A DNA stretch of 64,000 nt from Actinomyces mediterranea (GCF_900155595.1 NZ_FTPB01000004.1:1178001-1242000), one strand, 5' to 3'. Positions 17,246 to 25,707 are shown, counted from the first letter of the stretch. Notes: a model not told the origin generated them from the letters alone. A program made the numbers and translations.

Positions 17246-18532
17246 GTGAATTCGCTATTCCTATGGGAGAGCGGCACCCCTAAGGTCTACCTCATCTGGT
17301 TTGCCGTCCTCGCCGCTCAGATCCTCGTCGCCGAGATCAATCGGCGCTGGAATTGGACGATCTTCGCGGTGTGGACCGTCGGCGGCATCGCCCTCATGCC
17401 CTACGCGTGGATACACGGAACGCCGATGGTCGGCTGGTTCCCCTTCGGCAAGTACGCCATCATGATTCTCACGGCGACGATGACCGGGATCGTCCTCGTC
17501 TATGCGAAGCGCAATCCCGCCAAAGCCCACAAATATGCAATCTGGCTCGGCATCGCACTGTGGATCGGCCTGGCGGTCAACATCATGGAGGCGAACATCC
17601 GCGACCTCACGATCTGGTGGAATGCGGATGCCTATTACGCCTGCGGAGCCGACTGGCAGTGTCTGAAGTCCGTGAACGACTCCCACACGATCGACATGAT
17701 CGCAGGACTGCCCGAGGCGCGAGGCGTCACCGCTCAACTCCACTCCACAGCCTGGTACCAGGAGGTCGCCGCGAACCTGTCCGCCCGTCATATCGGCATC
17801 GATCCGGCCACCGGCTTCCGGACAATCGGTGGCTACTGGAATCTCATGTCGGCCGCGGCGGGCCTGCTCAACATCATCACCATCACCGGGCTCGGTAAGA
17901 TCATCGCGACCTCACCCGGCAAACAGAAGGTGCGCGGCCTCATCTGGGTCGATATGGTCTGGCCCTGGGTCATCGCTTACGACTTGTGGAATCACGCCTT
18001 CCTGTACAACTCGCTCGCTGACTACACGTGGTACTGCACGCTCGCCCTACTGCTCGCCTGCACGATCCCGGCCTTCACTTGGGCGAAGGGCCAGTGGATC
18101 TGGTTCCGCTGCTTCACCCTCGTCTTCTGGATCTCAATGAACACCCTTCTACCCGAGGTGCTCGTCCCGCCCTCGGACATCTTCAATTTCGCGACGATGG
18201 ATCCGGCGGCGAACATCACCTGCGCCGCCCTCGCGCTCGCGGCCAACGTCGCCCTCTTTGTCTACTGGCTCTACAAGATCATCGTCTTCAGGAGGAACCC
18301 GATCACCGGTGTCCTGTACTGCGAGTTGAGCGAGTTCAAGACGATCGTGCGCGAACACTGCGACGACCGCGATAAGTACTTCATCGTCGACCGGATCCCG
18401 CAGACTCCTGAGGAACTCGGCTATGAGCCCGAGTCGCCGGAGCCCCCCGACGACGGTTACGCCTCGTGGATGCCGTGGTGGCGCGGAGAGGATCGCCGTT
18501 ACCCGAAGGCGCGCACCCCCCTGCGTGAGTGA
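17246..18532 (+). CDS. Multi-pass membrane protein, DUF5692-like (paralog 2)
   Basis: 428 aa from the GTG that lies seven bases after AAGGAG; an ATG at 17240 is only one base from that site and is less likely. It has about nine to ten hydrophobic segments and is related to the 341-aa protein across the divergent promoter. It has an extra loop of about 55 residues (roughly 130-185: two Cys in YACGADWQCLKS, then DSHTIDMIAGLPEA), which is probably outside the membrane and could form a disulfide. The C-terminal tail is polar (PESPEPPDDG, then WRGEDRRY). Function unknown. Confidence 0.75.
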   Translation: MNSLFLWESGTPKVYLIWFAVLAAQILVAEINRRWNWTIFAVWTVGGIALMPYAWIHGTPMVGWFPFGKYAIMILTATMTGIVLVYAKRNPAKAHKYAIWLGIALWIGLAVNIMEANIRDLTIWWNADAYYACGADWQCLKSVNDSHTIDMIAGLPEARGVTAQLHSTAWYQEVAANLSARHIGIDPATGFRTIGGYWNLMSAAAGLLNIITITGLGKIIATSPGKQKVRGLIWVDMVWPWVIAYDLWNHAFLYNSLADYTWYCTLALLLACTIPAFTWAKGQWIWFRCFTLVFWISMNTLLPEVLVPPSDIFNFATMDPAANITCAALALAANVALFVYWLYKIIVFRRNPITGVLYCELSEFKTIVREHCDDRDKYFIVDRIPQTPEELGYEPESPEPPDDGYASWMPWWRGEDRRYPKARTPLRE

Positions 18533-18581
18533 GGGGCAACCAGTGGGTGGACCCGGGGTCGCCCTCCGCGCATTCCTTACT

Positions 18582-18587
18582 TAGGGT
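18582..18587 (+). promoter_or_regulatory. -10 box (TAGGGT) of a leaderless gene
   Basis: TAGGGT is followed by seven bases and ATG 18595, with no Shine-Dalgarno sequence. It matches the pattern seen at several other starts here. Confidence 0.45.
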
Positions 18588-18594
18588 TGAAGCC

Positions 18595-19329
18595 ATGAAA
18601 CCTTTCCTTTTAGTCTCGACCCGCCCTGAGGAAGAGGCGATCGAAGCGGAGTACCGCTCGTTCCTCAAGGTCACCGGATTGACTGAAGGGGAGCTCGAGC
18701 AGGTCAGACTCGATATGCTGGGCCTGCCCGACATCGATGTGCATGCCTATGCGGGCATCATCGTCGCCGGCTCCCCCTACGGCACGACGACGCAGGACGA
18801 CTACAAGCCCGCGACGCAAAAACGCACGGAGGCCGAACTGATGCACCTCCTGCACGACATCGTCGAGGCGGACACCCCGTGCTTGACGACGGGGTACGGA
18901 ACCGAGGTTGCGACTGTTCTGCTGGGCGGTCGAGTGACGACGAAATGGGCGGAGTATCCGCAACTGACCGAAATCATGCTGACGGCCGAGGGCATCGACG
19001 ACCCCGTGTTGGAGGGGTTCCCGAGGACATTCCTCACGTATGTCAGCCACCATGAGGCCGTCGAAGAACTGCCCGAGGGCGCGGTTCAGCTGGCGAAGTC
19101 CCTGACCTGCCCGGTGCAGATGATGCGTCTGTCGAACAAGTTCTACGCGACGCAGTTCAATCCCGAGTTGGATTCGGATGCGATTCGTGCCGCCTTGGAG
19201 CGCTATGAGGATGCGGGTTATCCGGGAACGGATGACTTGGAGTCGCTGGTTCTCATCGGCCGCAGCGGCGAGGGCAATCATCTGGCGGGCAAGGTGGCGG
19301 AGAATTTCGTCGCGCGCTTCCGGCAGTGA
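18595..19329 (+). CDS. Class I glutamine amidotransferase-like protein lacking its catalytic residues
   Basis: 244 aa, the length of stand-alone class I GATase (GMP-synthase-like) proteins, with the family opening MKPFLLVSTRPEEEA and GIIVAGSPYG. In active members the nucleophile elbow reads like G-A-C-Y-G. Here the matching stretch is LTTGYGTEVATVLLGG (~95-110), so the Cys is replaced by Gly. The second triad motif QFHPE is QFNPE (~187), so His is replaced by Asn. Glutaminase activity is therefore unlikely. It may bind a ligand or regulate, or be a decaying paralog, although the frame is intact. It is expressed from a leaderless promoter. Confidence 0.75.
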   Translation: MKPFLLVSTRPEEEAIEAEYRSFLKVTGLTEGELEQVRLDMLGLPDIDVHAYAGIIVAGSPYGTTTQDDYKPATQKRTEAELMHLLHDIVEADTPCLTTGYGTEVATVLLGGRVTTKWAEYPQLTEIMLTAEGIDDPVLEGFPRTFLTYVSHHEAVEELPEGAVQLAKSLTCPVQMMRLSNKFYATQFNPELDSDAIRAALERYEDAGYPGTDDLESLVLIGRSGEGNHLAGKVAENFVARFRQ

Positions 19330-19435
19330 CGGGCCGACGTGCAACGTGAGTAACGCCATGGGCATGGGGCGCCGGCAGGTTCGCGTTTTCCCCCCGCTTC
19401 CGTTTAGGATGATTGCGCGCATGCACGTGCGCTCC

Positions 19436-19520
19436 GGAGGATTCGCCTAGTGGCCTATGGCGCACGCTTGGAAAGCGTGTTGGGTGCAAGCCCTCGGGGG
19501 TTCGAATCCCCCATCCTCCG
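19436..19520 (+). tRNA. tRNA-Ser (GGA anticodon)
   Basis: 85 bases with a long variable arm. Acceptor GGAGGAT pairs with ATCCTCC, discriminator G. The anticodon loop CTTGGAAAG presents GGA, reading UCC and UCU. The T arm is GGGGGTTCGAATCCCCC. CCA is not encoded. A TAGGAT -10 box lies at 19405-19410. Confidence 0.95.
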
Positions 19521-19525
19521 CTCAC

Positions 19526-19554
19526 ACCCCGGCTCGTGAGGAGCCGGGGTTTTG
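19526..19554 (+). terminator. Rho-independent terminator after tRNA-Ser
   Basis: A perfect 10-bp stem ACCCCGGCTC / GAGCCGGGGT with a five-base loop, followed by TTTTGC. Confidence 0.85.
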
Positions 19555-19606
19555 CTTAGGGTCCTCGCAGTGCCATGGATGCGAGAAGACGTGTAAACTA
19601 TGGCGT

Positions 19607-19694
19607 GGTCCTCCACGTGACGGCATCATCCGAACCTCCCCAGGGCTGGAAGGCAGCAAGGATAAGGGTGCGCTACCGGGTGCGTGGAGGATCC
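19607..19694 (+). ncRNA. ffs: Signal recognition particle RNA, small bacterial (4.5S) type
   Basis: The ends GGTCCTCCACG and CGTGGAGGATCC pair to close the hairpin. The tip carries the conserved domain IV sequence, CCCCAGGGCTGGAAGGCAGC with AAGGATAAG after it, which Ffh binds. The RNA scaffolds SRP for co-translational membrane targeting. A TAAACT -10 box at 19594-19599 puts the transcript start at about 19607. The exact 3' end is uncertain. Confidence 0.93.
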
Positions 19695-19792
19695 TTCATT
19701 GTTCACCTTTCTGCGGTGTGACAGACCACCCACCCGCCAGTTTGTCTTCGGCGTCAATGGCGCGCTAATGTGGATTTCAGCCAAACGGCGAT

Positions 19793-19865
19793 GCGCTCGT
19801 AGCTCAATGGATAGAGCATCTGACTACGGATCAGAAGGTTGGGGGTTCGAGTCCCTTCGAGCGCG
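19793..19865 (+). tRNA. tRNA-Arg (ACG anticodon)
   Basis: 73 bases. Acceptor GCGCTCG pairs with CGAGCGC, discriminator G. The anticodon arm TCTGA-CTACGGA-TCAGA presents ACG; A34 is the target that TadA (encoded at 30492) deaminates to inosine so that CGU, CGC and CGA are read. CCA is not encoded. Confidence 0.95.
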
Positions 19866-19871
19866 CAGCGG

Positions 19872-19900
19872 CCCCCCTCGGTGCGATCCACCGGTGGGGG
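19872..19900 (+). terminator. Hairpin after tRNA-Arg
   Basis: CCCCCCTCGGTG pairs with CACCGGTGGGGG across a five-base loop, right after the tRNA. The T run is short (TTC). Confidence 0.55.
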
Positions 19901-19999
19901 TTCAGCATATTGTGAGGAGTGGAGCCCACGATGAGCGGCCCCCGCTCCTTTCTCATTTGGCTGCCGGAGGGTCAAAGGACCGATGTGGCGACTACACCG

Positions 20000-20371
20000 T
20001 CAGACGAGGACGCTGACCCGCCATCGGCCCTCCTCGTCAATGGAGGCCCGCGCTCTGACCGCAGTGGTCTTCAGACCGTTATCGGCGCGCATCTTCTCCA
20101 GCGCACCCGTCGACTGCTCATGAGTGAGGAACGCAATCGGCGTCCCCAGACAAGTGATCTCCAGCTGTCCATCGGAGAATGTTCCGCGAACGAGGGCGAG
20201 GCAATGGAACTCCGTGACGGAGGCCGCCCCCGCTTCCCATTTCTCTCGCCGTGCGCGCTTGGCGACGGCGGCGTGCAGTTCTTTCGACGGCGAAAGGTCG
20301 ACCCAATCCTCGCCGGGCAGCACGATGATCGTCGGTTCTTTATAGCCGAGAAGCTTTTGGAAGAAGTCCAC
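20000..20371 (-). CDS. Hypothetical protein, possibly HIRAN-like
   Basis: 123 aa from GTG 20371 (VDFFQKLLGYKEPTIIVLPG). The reading frame also allows a GTG at 20398, and neither start has a good ribosome binding site. GTG 20371 has a weak CACACT box six bases before it. The C-terminal half (FHCLALVRGTFSDGQLEITC, GTPIAFLTHEQST, then a strand pair) could be a small beta-barrel like HIRAN DNA-binding domains, but this is a weak resemblance. It follows gluQ on the same strand. The function is unknown. Confidence 0.6.
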   Translation of the reverse strand: MDFFQKLLGYKEPTIIVLPGEDWVDLSPSKELHAAVAKRARREKWEAGAASVTEFHCLALVRGTFSDGQLEITCLGTPIAFLTHEQSTGALEKMRADNGLKTTAVRARASIDEEGRWRVSVLV

Positions 20372-20428
20372 GCACTCAGTGTGCCAGACCTCCGGCACCG
20401 TCCGCCGCCATCGACGAAGGCGGGGCGC

Positions 20429-21382
20429 TCAGCGGGCAAGTACTGTCGCGGGCCCGCCGGTCGGAGGCTCGACCACCCACGGTTCGAGCGGCAGAGCCCG
20501 AAGCGCGCTCATATCGAGAGCCTCCGCAATATCCGATGCCGCTCGGGCTCCGCGTACTCCGAGCGACAGTCCGATCCATTCGACGGCGTCTCCCACGTTC
20601 CAGGACAGTTCGGCAAGGTCGGACAATGTGACGGCGCCGTCGCGCTTGGCGAGTCTGGCGCCCGAGGGGGCGAGGGCGAGTGGCACATGCACATAGGTCG
20701 GCACCTTAATCCCCAACAGAGTCGCCAACGCCGCCTGGGCGGGCGCCTGGCTGAGCAGGTCGTCTCCCCGCACCACTTGGTCGACGCCCTGGAAACCGTC
20801 GTCCACCACCGCGGCGAGGTTGTATGCGGGCACCCCGTCACTGCGCCTGACGACGAAGTGGTCGACGGTGCCCGTGTAGGAGCCGTGAAGTTCATCGACG
20901 ACGGTCCACGTGGCTGCAGGGGCACGCAGCCGGAGCGCGGGCATACGGCTGTGCGCAGCGAGTGCATCGCGCCGAGCGGCCCTGTCGGCGTCGGACAGGT
21001 GAAGGCAGGTCCCCGGGTAGTGGCCGGGCGGGATGTGGGGCGCCGACGCGGCCTCTCGGATGTCGCGCCTCGTGCAGTAGCACTCGAAGACGAGGCCGCG
21101 CCTAGCGAGGTCGGCGAGGGCATCCATGTGGGCCTCGTAGCGCGTCGTCTGGACGAGGATCTGGCCGTCCCAGTCAATGCCGACTGCCGAGAGGTCGTCG
21201 ATCTGGCGCAACGCAGAGCCCGAGCGCACCCGGTCGATGTCCTCAATGCGCAAGACGAAGGAGCGTCCGGTTTTGCGTGCCCACGCCCATGCGAGGATAG
21301 CGGTGCGCAGATTCCCCAGGTGGAGGTCGCCCGTCGGCGAGGGCGCGAAACGGCCGACACCGGGGGAGACAGGACCGGTCAC
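20429..21382 (-). CDS. gluQ: Glutamyl-Q tRNA(Asp) synthetase
   Basis: 317 aa. A truncated glutamyl-tRNA-synthetase catalytic domain with no anticodon-binding domain; it attaches glutamate to queuosine at position 34 of tRNA-Asp. FAPSPTGDLHLGNLRTA contains the HIGH-like motif (LHLG) and RLAKRDG is the KMSKS equivalent. The zinc site of the family is intact: CYC in VFECYCTRRDI, and Tyr and Cys in GHYPGTCLH. It starts 12 bases after the stop of the thiamine-binding-family gene, so the two are probably co-transcribed. Confidence 0.9.
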   Translation of the reverse strand: MTGPVSPGVGRFAPSPTGDLHLGNLRTAILAWAWARKTGRSFVLRIEDIDRVRSGSALRQIDDLSAVGIDWDGQILVQTTRYEAHMDALADLARRGLVFECYCTRRDIREAASAPHIPPGHYPGTCLHLSDADRAARRDALAAHSRMPALRLRAPAATWTVVDELHGSYTGTVDHFVVRRSDGVPAYNLAAVVDDGFQGVDQVVRGDDLLSQAPAQAALATLLGIKVPTYVHVPLALAPSGARLAKRDGAVTLSDLAELSWNVGDAVEWIGLSLGVRGARAASDIAEALDMSALRALPLEPWVVEPPTGGPATVLAR

Positions 21383-21394
21383 GGGGCGTCCTCG

Positions 21395-21706
21395 TCAGTC
21401 GTCGAGGTCGGCGAGGACGGCGTTGAGGCGGTCGACTTTCGCCTGCATCTCATTCGAGCGTCCGGGACGCAGGTCTGCCTTCAATACGAGGGAGACGCGG
21501 GGAGACACCTCGGACACTGCATCGCACGCCGCTTTGATGACGGGCATGACCTCATCCCAGGAGCCCTCGATGGTGGTGAACATTGAGGAGGTCTCGTTGG
21601 GCAGGCCGGAGTCGCGGACGACTGCAACGGCGCGGGCGACGGCTTCGGTAACGGCGCCATCCGCGTGGGGGGTGGTGGCGGGTGAAACGGAGAAGGCGAA
21701 GAGCAT
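21395..21706 (-). CDS. Thiamine-binding protein, MTH1187/YkoF family (DUF77)
   Basis: 103 aa. A small ferredoxin-like fold of the DUF77 family: MLFAFSVSPATT, SGLPNETSSMFTTIEGSWDEV, and SPRVSLVLKADLRPGR. Relatives bind thiamine or its HMP moiety. The thiamine uptake operon elsewhere in the window gives it a possible partner. It is probably co-transcribed with gluQ, though no functional link to gluQ is known. Confidence 0.8.
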   Translation of the reverse strand: MLFAFSVSPATTPHADGAVTEAVARAVAVVRDSGLPNETSSMFTTIEGSWDEVMPVIKAACDAVSEVSPRVSLVLKADLRPGRSNEMQAKVDRLNAVLADLDD

Positions 21707-21781
21707 GCCGCCAGTCTACGTCCCCGCACCACCCGGGCTCTGAACAACCCGAGGTCGACGGGGGCATGATGGCGGAAGCGC

Positions 21782-22480
21782 TCAGGCGCCGAGGAGGGCG
21801 AGGGAGACGACTGCAGCGCCATCTGCGCGACGGTAGGAGCGAGAACCCGTCGTCACAATGACCAGATCTGCGATGTCGTTGCGACGCTGATCATGTAGCC
21901 ACTGGAGGTGTCTCACGTCCTCGTCTGTCACATTCGCAGTCAACTTGACTCCGACGACTCGACCGTCTTGTCCCTGAGCGATGAGATCGACTTCGTGCTC
22001 GCCCTTGAGGGTGCGCAAGTGACTCGCAGTAGCGAAAGAAGCCTCGACGGTGACGCGAACAGACAGGATCGCTAGAGACTCGAAGAGCCGACCGAGGAAC
22101 TGCGAGTTCCGAATCGTCGTCGGTGAAGAGACTGAGATCCATATGAGACGGAGAGCGAGTGCCGGACCTGCGAGGTGGTGCTTCGCTGACTTCACCACCC
22201 GTGGAACGTCGCTCCACGCCGGAACAGGATCGAGTATCCAATCCGACTGAGTGTCTCCCTATACAGCGATGTAGTTGTCTTCGCGGCATCAAGTATTTCA
22301 ATGTAGTTCGTGGTGGTCGACGATTCGGGAGATATACGAATCGAGTTGAGCGTTGTACACGACCTCGGGTGACCCCAGAAGGTCGGGGAAACCGCCGGTG
22401 GCGATCGCAGTGATGTAGTCGGCGAGGCCGAGCGCGGTTTCACCGCCGATATCGGCGCTACCCGACAGCAGTTGCGCCAT
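21782..22480 (-). pseudogene. Broken DUF4143 C-terminal fragment of an AAA-type ATPase
   Basis: The fragments lie in three frames: residues like GLADYITAIATGGFPDLLGS and SYISRIVDHHELH (22298-22480), then AAKTTTSLYRETLSRIGYSI (frame of 22192-22300), then SAKHHLAGPALALRLI, FESLAILSVRV and HLRTLKGEHEVDLIAQGQDG (21782-22198). Together they retrace the DUF4143 region of the common AAA-DUF4143 proteins: the RIVDHD, PKHHLADPALA and GFLFESL/HEVDLI landmarks. The N-terminal ATPase domain is missing and parts of the middle are lost. It is a dead gene. Confidence 0.8.
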
Positions 22481-22695
22481 CGATATGGTTGGTTCTTCCT
22501 ATCCGCGTTCAAACAGGGCCATCGGATGCATGCGCAGGGAGAGGATCCGTCCCGCCCCGATGGCGATGGGCCGCCCGCCTAGTCCTTTGTCGCATTGGGC
22601 GGAGTGCTCGCCGTCGTCGATTTTCAACTTGGATAGGTAAAACCACAGTTCAAAGCCTATTCGTTGTCATATTTTGGAGCCGTGCAACACGGGAT

Positions 22696-22724
22696 TTGGG
22701 CCTCCTCCCGCCCGCCTCTATGCT
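22696..22724 (+). promoter_or_regulatory. Promoter of the metNI operon
   Basis: TTGGGC, a 17-base spacer, then TATGCT. Transcription would start near 22731, giving a leader of about 37 bases with no riboswitch. Confidence 0.5.
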
Positions 22725-22767
22725 GAAACGCAACATTCAACCAGCGCGCCCATCAATGGAGGACGAC

Positions 22768-23760
22768 ATGATCGACCTGCGCGGAGTACGTAAGGTCTAT
22801 TCCGTAAAAGGCGGCAACGAAGTCGTTGCCCTCGACAACGTGACACTGCGCGTGGAAAGGGGCTCCATCCACGGCATCGTCGGTCAATCCGGTGCGGGCA
22901 AATCCACCCTCATCCGTTGCCTCACCGCCCTGGAACACCCCAGCGAGGGCAATATCGTCGTCGACGGCCTCGACCTCGCCATCCTCAAGGGGAAAGAACT
23001 GAGGGAGGCTCGTCGGCGCATCGGCATGGTCTTCCAATCCGCGAATCTCCTCGACTCGCGAACCGCGGCGCAGAACATCGGCTACCCCCTCAAACTCGCA
23101 GGCGTGCCGAAGGACCAGATCACGACGAGGGTTGACGAACTGCTCGCCCTCGTCGGCCTCGCCGGACGCGGAGACTCCTACCCCTCTCAGCTCTCCGGCG
23201 GCCAGCGCCAGCGCGTCGGCATTGCACGCGCGCTGGCGGACAGCCCCGCGGTGCTCCTATGCGACGAGCCGACTTCGGCCCTCGACACCGAGTCGACCCG
23301 GCAGATCCTCGAACTGCTCCGTGATATCCGCGAGTCTCAGGGCGTGACCGTCGTCGTCATCACCCACGAAATGGCGGTCGTCCGCGAGATCTGCGACGCC
23401 GTCACACTGCTCGGCCACGGGCGTGTCATCCAGACGGGCGCAGTCGAAGAGGTCGTCTCCGACCCGACGAGCCCCCTGGCGCGTGAACTCGTCCCCGCCC
23501 CCGCCGTCGAAGACGCGGACCTCCGCGAGGACACGACGCTCCTCGATGTCATCTTCACTTCGCGCCCCGGCGTCCCCACCGGCGCGACCGTCCTCTCGCT
23601 CGCGGCATCCATGGGCGCCGATGTCACCGCCGGTACCTTCGAATCCCTCGGCCAGACGCAGATCGGCAGACTCGCCCTGGAAGTCCCCTCCTATCACGCG
23701 CAGCAGATCATCAACCAGCTTCGCGACCACCAGATCTACGCCGAGGTGAGGTCCGTATGA
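22768..23760 (+). CDS. metN: Methionine ABC transporter ATP-binding protein
   Basis: 330 aa. Walker A GQSGAGKST at ~38, signature LSGGQRQR at ~141, Walker B VLLCDEPTSALD at ~163. Residues ~260-330 form the NIL domain, the methionine-sensing regulatory domain of MetN (GATVLSLAASMGADVTAG, then IGRLALEVPSYHAQQIINQL). ATG 22768 has GGAGG five bases before it; an in-frame ATG at 22756 lies too close to that site. Its stop overlaps metI. It powers uptake of D/L-methionine. Confidence 0.93.
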   Translation: MIDLRGVRKVYSVKGGNEVVALDNVTLRVERGSIHGIVGQSGAGKSTLIRCLTALEHPSEGNIVVDGLDLAILKGKELREARRRIGMVFQSANLLDSRTAAQNIGYPLKLAGVPKDQITTRVDELLALVGLAGRGDSYPSQLSGGQRQRVGIARALADSPAVLLCDEPTSALDTESTRQILELLRDIRESQGVTVVVITHEMAVVREICDAVTLLGHGRVIQTGAVEEVVSDPTSPLARELVPAPAVEDADLREDTTLLDVIFTSRPGVPTGATVLSLAASMGADVTAGTFESLGQTQIGRLALEVPSYHAQQIINQLRDHQIYAEVRSV

Positions 23761-24482
23761 GTCCCCAACTTCTCGCCCTCGAAGCCGCTGTCCTCCTCCC
23801 GGCGGGCAAGAACGACCCGACATGGCTCGACAACCCCGCTCTGACGAAGCAATTCGTCCCCGCGATCATCGACACGCTCCTCATGACCGGCTTCTCGACG
23901 CTGTTCACCGTCCTGCTCGGCGTCCCCCTCGGCCTGCTGCTCGTCCAAACCGGGAAGAACGGGCTCACCCCGAACCGCCCCGTCTATGAGACCGCATCGA
24001 CAATCGTCAACATCATCCGATCGCTGCCGTTCATCATCGGTGCGATCATGCTGATCCCCGTCACCCGCCTCATCGTCGGCACATCCCTGGGGTGGAAGGC
24101 GACCGTGGTTCCCCTCGTCATCCTCGCGGTGCCTTTCTTCGCCCGCCTCGTCGAATCGAATATCCTCGCGATCGACGCGGGCAAAATCGAGGCCGCGCAA
24201 ATGATGGGCGCGTCGAATAGGCAGATCCGCTGGGGCGTCCAGGTGCGCGAGGCCGCGCCGATGCTCGTCCAGTCGGTCACGACTCTCGCGATCACGCTCA
24301 TCAGCTATTCGGCGATGGCGGGGGCGCTCGGCGGCGGTGGTCTTGGCCAGATGGCCATCAACTACGGGTATAACCGATTCCAATACGATGTGATGATCTC
24401 CACCGTCATTGCGATCATTGTCATCGTGCAGCTGGTGCAGATGATCGGCGATCTCATCGCCCGCCGCCTCGATCATCGCTGA
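23757..24482 (+). CDS. metI: Methionine ABC transporter permease
   Basis: 241 aa with about five to six membrane segments. The coupling loop that docks on MetN reads EAAQMMGASNRQIRWGVQVREA, and the C-terminal GALGGGGLGQMAINYGYNRF is typical of MetI. The ATG overlaps the metN stop. An unusually clean hairpin follows the stop. Confidence 0.92.
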   Translation: MSPQLLALEAAVLLPAGKNDPTWLDNPALTKQFVPAIIDTLLMTGFSTLFTVLLGVPLGLLLVQTGKNGLTPNRPVYETASTIVNIIRSLPFIIGAIMLIPVTRLIVGTSLGWKATVVPLVILAVPFFARLVESNILAIDAGKIEAAQMMGASNRQIRWGVQVREAAPMLVQSVTTLAITLISYSAMAGALGGGGLGQMAINYGYNRFQYDVMISTVIAIIVIVQLVQMIGDLIARRLDHR

Positions 24483-24484
24483 GC

Positions 24485-24533
24485 GCTTCAGGGGCCGTTG
24501 GCATGGATTCCGATCCATTGCGTCCCCTGAAGC
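24485..24533 (+). repeat. Intra-operon hairpin between metI and metQ
   Basis: A perfect 10-bp outer stem (GCTTCAGGGG / CCCCTGAAGC) encloses a perfect inner stem (ATGGAT-TCCG-ATCCAT). It starts three bases after the metI stop and has no T tract. It could be a partial terminator or an mRNA-stabilising stem that sets the MetQ to MetNI ratio. The 230 bases from here to metQ show no ORF and no S-box that I can recognise. Confidence 0.6.
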
Positions 24534-24765
24534 CGTTGTGATCCATGTACACGCGGTACTCGGCTCCACCCGTAATTGCATGCGCGACGACCCATCGCAC
24601 CTTGTGCATACCGGTGTTACATTCTTCCGCATTGTGTTCGCCTTGGAAGAGGCCGGGGTGTATCCACCATGATGATGTCATCACGCCGAGCAGCGGTCCT
24701 GCGCTGCGGCTCCGCCCTCGTGAAAGAGACGACGGGGGCGACAGACTGAGAAAGAGAATCCCATT

Positions 24766-25605
24766 ATGCGCACCCTTCGTACCGCGGCCGCCGTTTCCGC
24801 AGCCGCCGCCCTCGCCCTCGCCGGCTGCTCCGGCTCTACGACGAGCACCTCGGACTCCTCCGCCCCGGCAGCCGACTCCGGCGTCGTCACCCTCACTGTT
24901 GGCGCTTCGCCCTCGCCGCACGCCAAGATCCTCCAGTACATCGACGACAACCTCGCGGCCGATGCGGGCATCGACATTGAGATCGTTGAATACTCCGACT
25001 ACATCCTGCCCAACACGGCACTTAATGATGGCGACCTCGACGCGAACTTCTACCAGACCGTCCCTTACCTCGAACAGCAGGAGCGTGAGAACGGATACGA
25101 CTTCGAGCCCGGCACGGGCGTTCACCTCGAGCCCCTCGCCGTCTACTCGTCGAAGATCAAGGATCTCACGGACCTTCCGGCGGGCGCTACGGTCGGCATC
25201 ATCAATGATGTCACGAATCAGTCCCGCGCCCTCAAACTCCTCGCCGACCAGGGCCTCGTGAAGCTCCCGACCGACGGCTCCGACGCGAATGTCAACAATG
25301 TGACCGCCCTCAAGGACTTCACCTTCCAAGAGGTTGAGGGTCCGCAACTGGTCCGCGCACTCAACGATGTGGATGTCGCCGTTATCAACGGCAACTACGC
25401 TCAGGAGGGCGGACTTACCCAGGCCAATGACGCTATCGTCGTCGAGTCCCCCGAGAACAACCCCGCCGTGAACGTACTCGTGTGGAAGGCGGGGGCCAAT
25501 AAGGCGGGTGCCATCGCAGAGCTGGAGAAACTCCTCCACTCCGATGAGGTGAAGCAGTTCATCAAGCAGACTTGGGCAGACGGTTCCGTCATCCCGGCGT
25601 TCTGA
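24766..25605 (+). CDS. metQ: Methionine-binding lipoprotein
   Basis: 279 aa. A lipoprotein signal ends in the lipobox LALAGC (Cys ~22), so the mature protein is anchored to the outside of the membrane. The NlpA/MetQ fold is clear: VTLTVGASPSPHAKILQYI, YILPNTALNDGDLDANFYQT, GATVGIINDVTNQSRALKLL and a C-terminal WADGSVIPAF. It delivers methionine to MetNI. A purine-rich GAGAAAGAGAA site precedes the ATG. The 283-base gap from metI is long and holds a strong hairpin. Confidence 0.93.
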   Translation: MRTLRTAAAVSAAAALALAGCSGSTTSTSDSSAPAADSGVVTLTVGASPSPHAKILQYIDDNLAADAGIDIEIVEYSDYILPNTALNDGDLDANFYQTVPYLEQQERENGYDFEPGTGVHLEPLAVYSSKIKDLTDLPAGATVGIINDVTNQSRALKLLADQGLVKLPTDGSDANVNNVTALKDFTFQEVEGPQLVRALNDVDVAVINGNYAQEGGLTQANDAIVVESPENNPAVNVLVWKAGANKAGAIAELEKLLHSDEVKQFIKQTWADGSVIPAF

Positions 25606-25650
25606 TCCAGCTGTTTCATCGGGGCTGAGACACAGCCGCGCTGAGAGAGG

Positions 25651-25679
25651 GGTCCACTTCGGTGGGCCTTTCTTTCTTT
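25651..25679 (+). terminator. Rho-independent terminator of metNIQ
   Basis: GGTCCAC-TTCG-GTGGGCC followed by TTTCTTTCTTT, 45 bases after the metQ stop. A textbook UUCG tetraloop terminator. Confidence 0.92.
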
Positions 25680-25707
25680 CGGGGTGTGGGGTGTGCGCAG
25701 CCTTGAG

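Noticed and set aside
19754-19975. Minus-strand ORF over tRNA-Arg, with a peptide like GTRTPNLLIRSQMLYPLSYE
   Set aside because: A common artefact of translating the antisense strand of a tRNA gene. The same holds for 19253-19525 over tRNA-Ser.
24483-24765. Possible SAM riboswitch before metQ
   Set aside because: No S-box, SAM-II or SAM-IV core could be recognised; only hairpins are seen.
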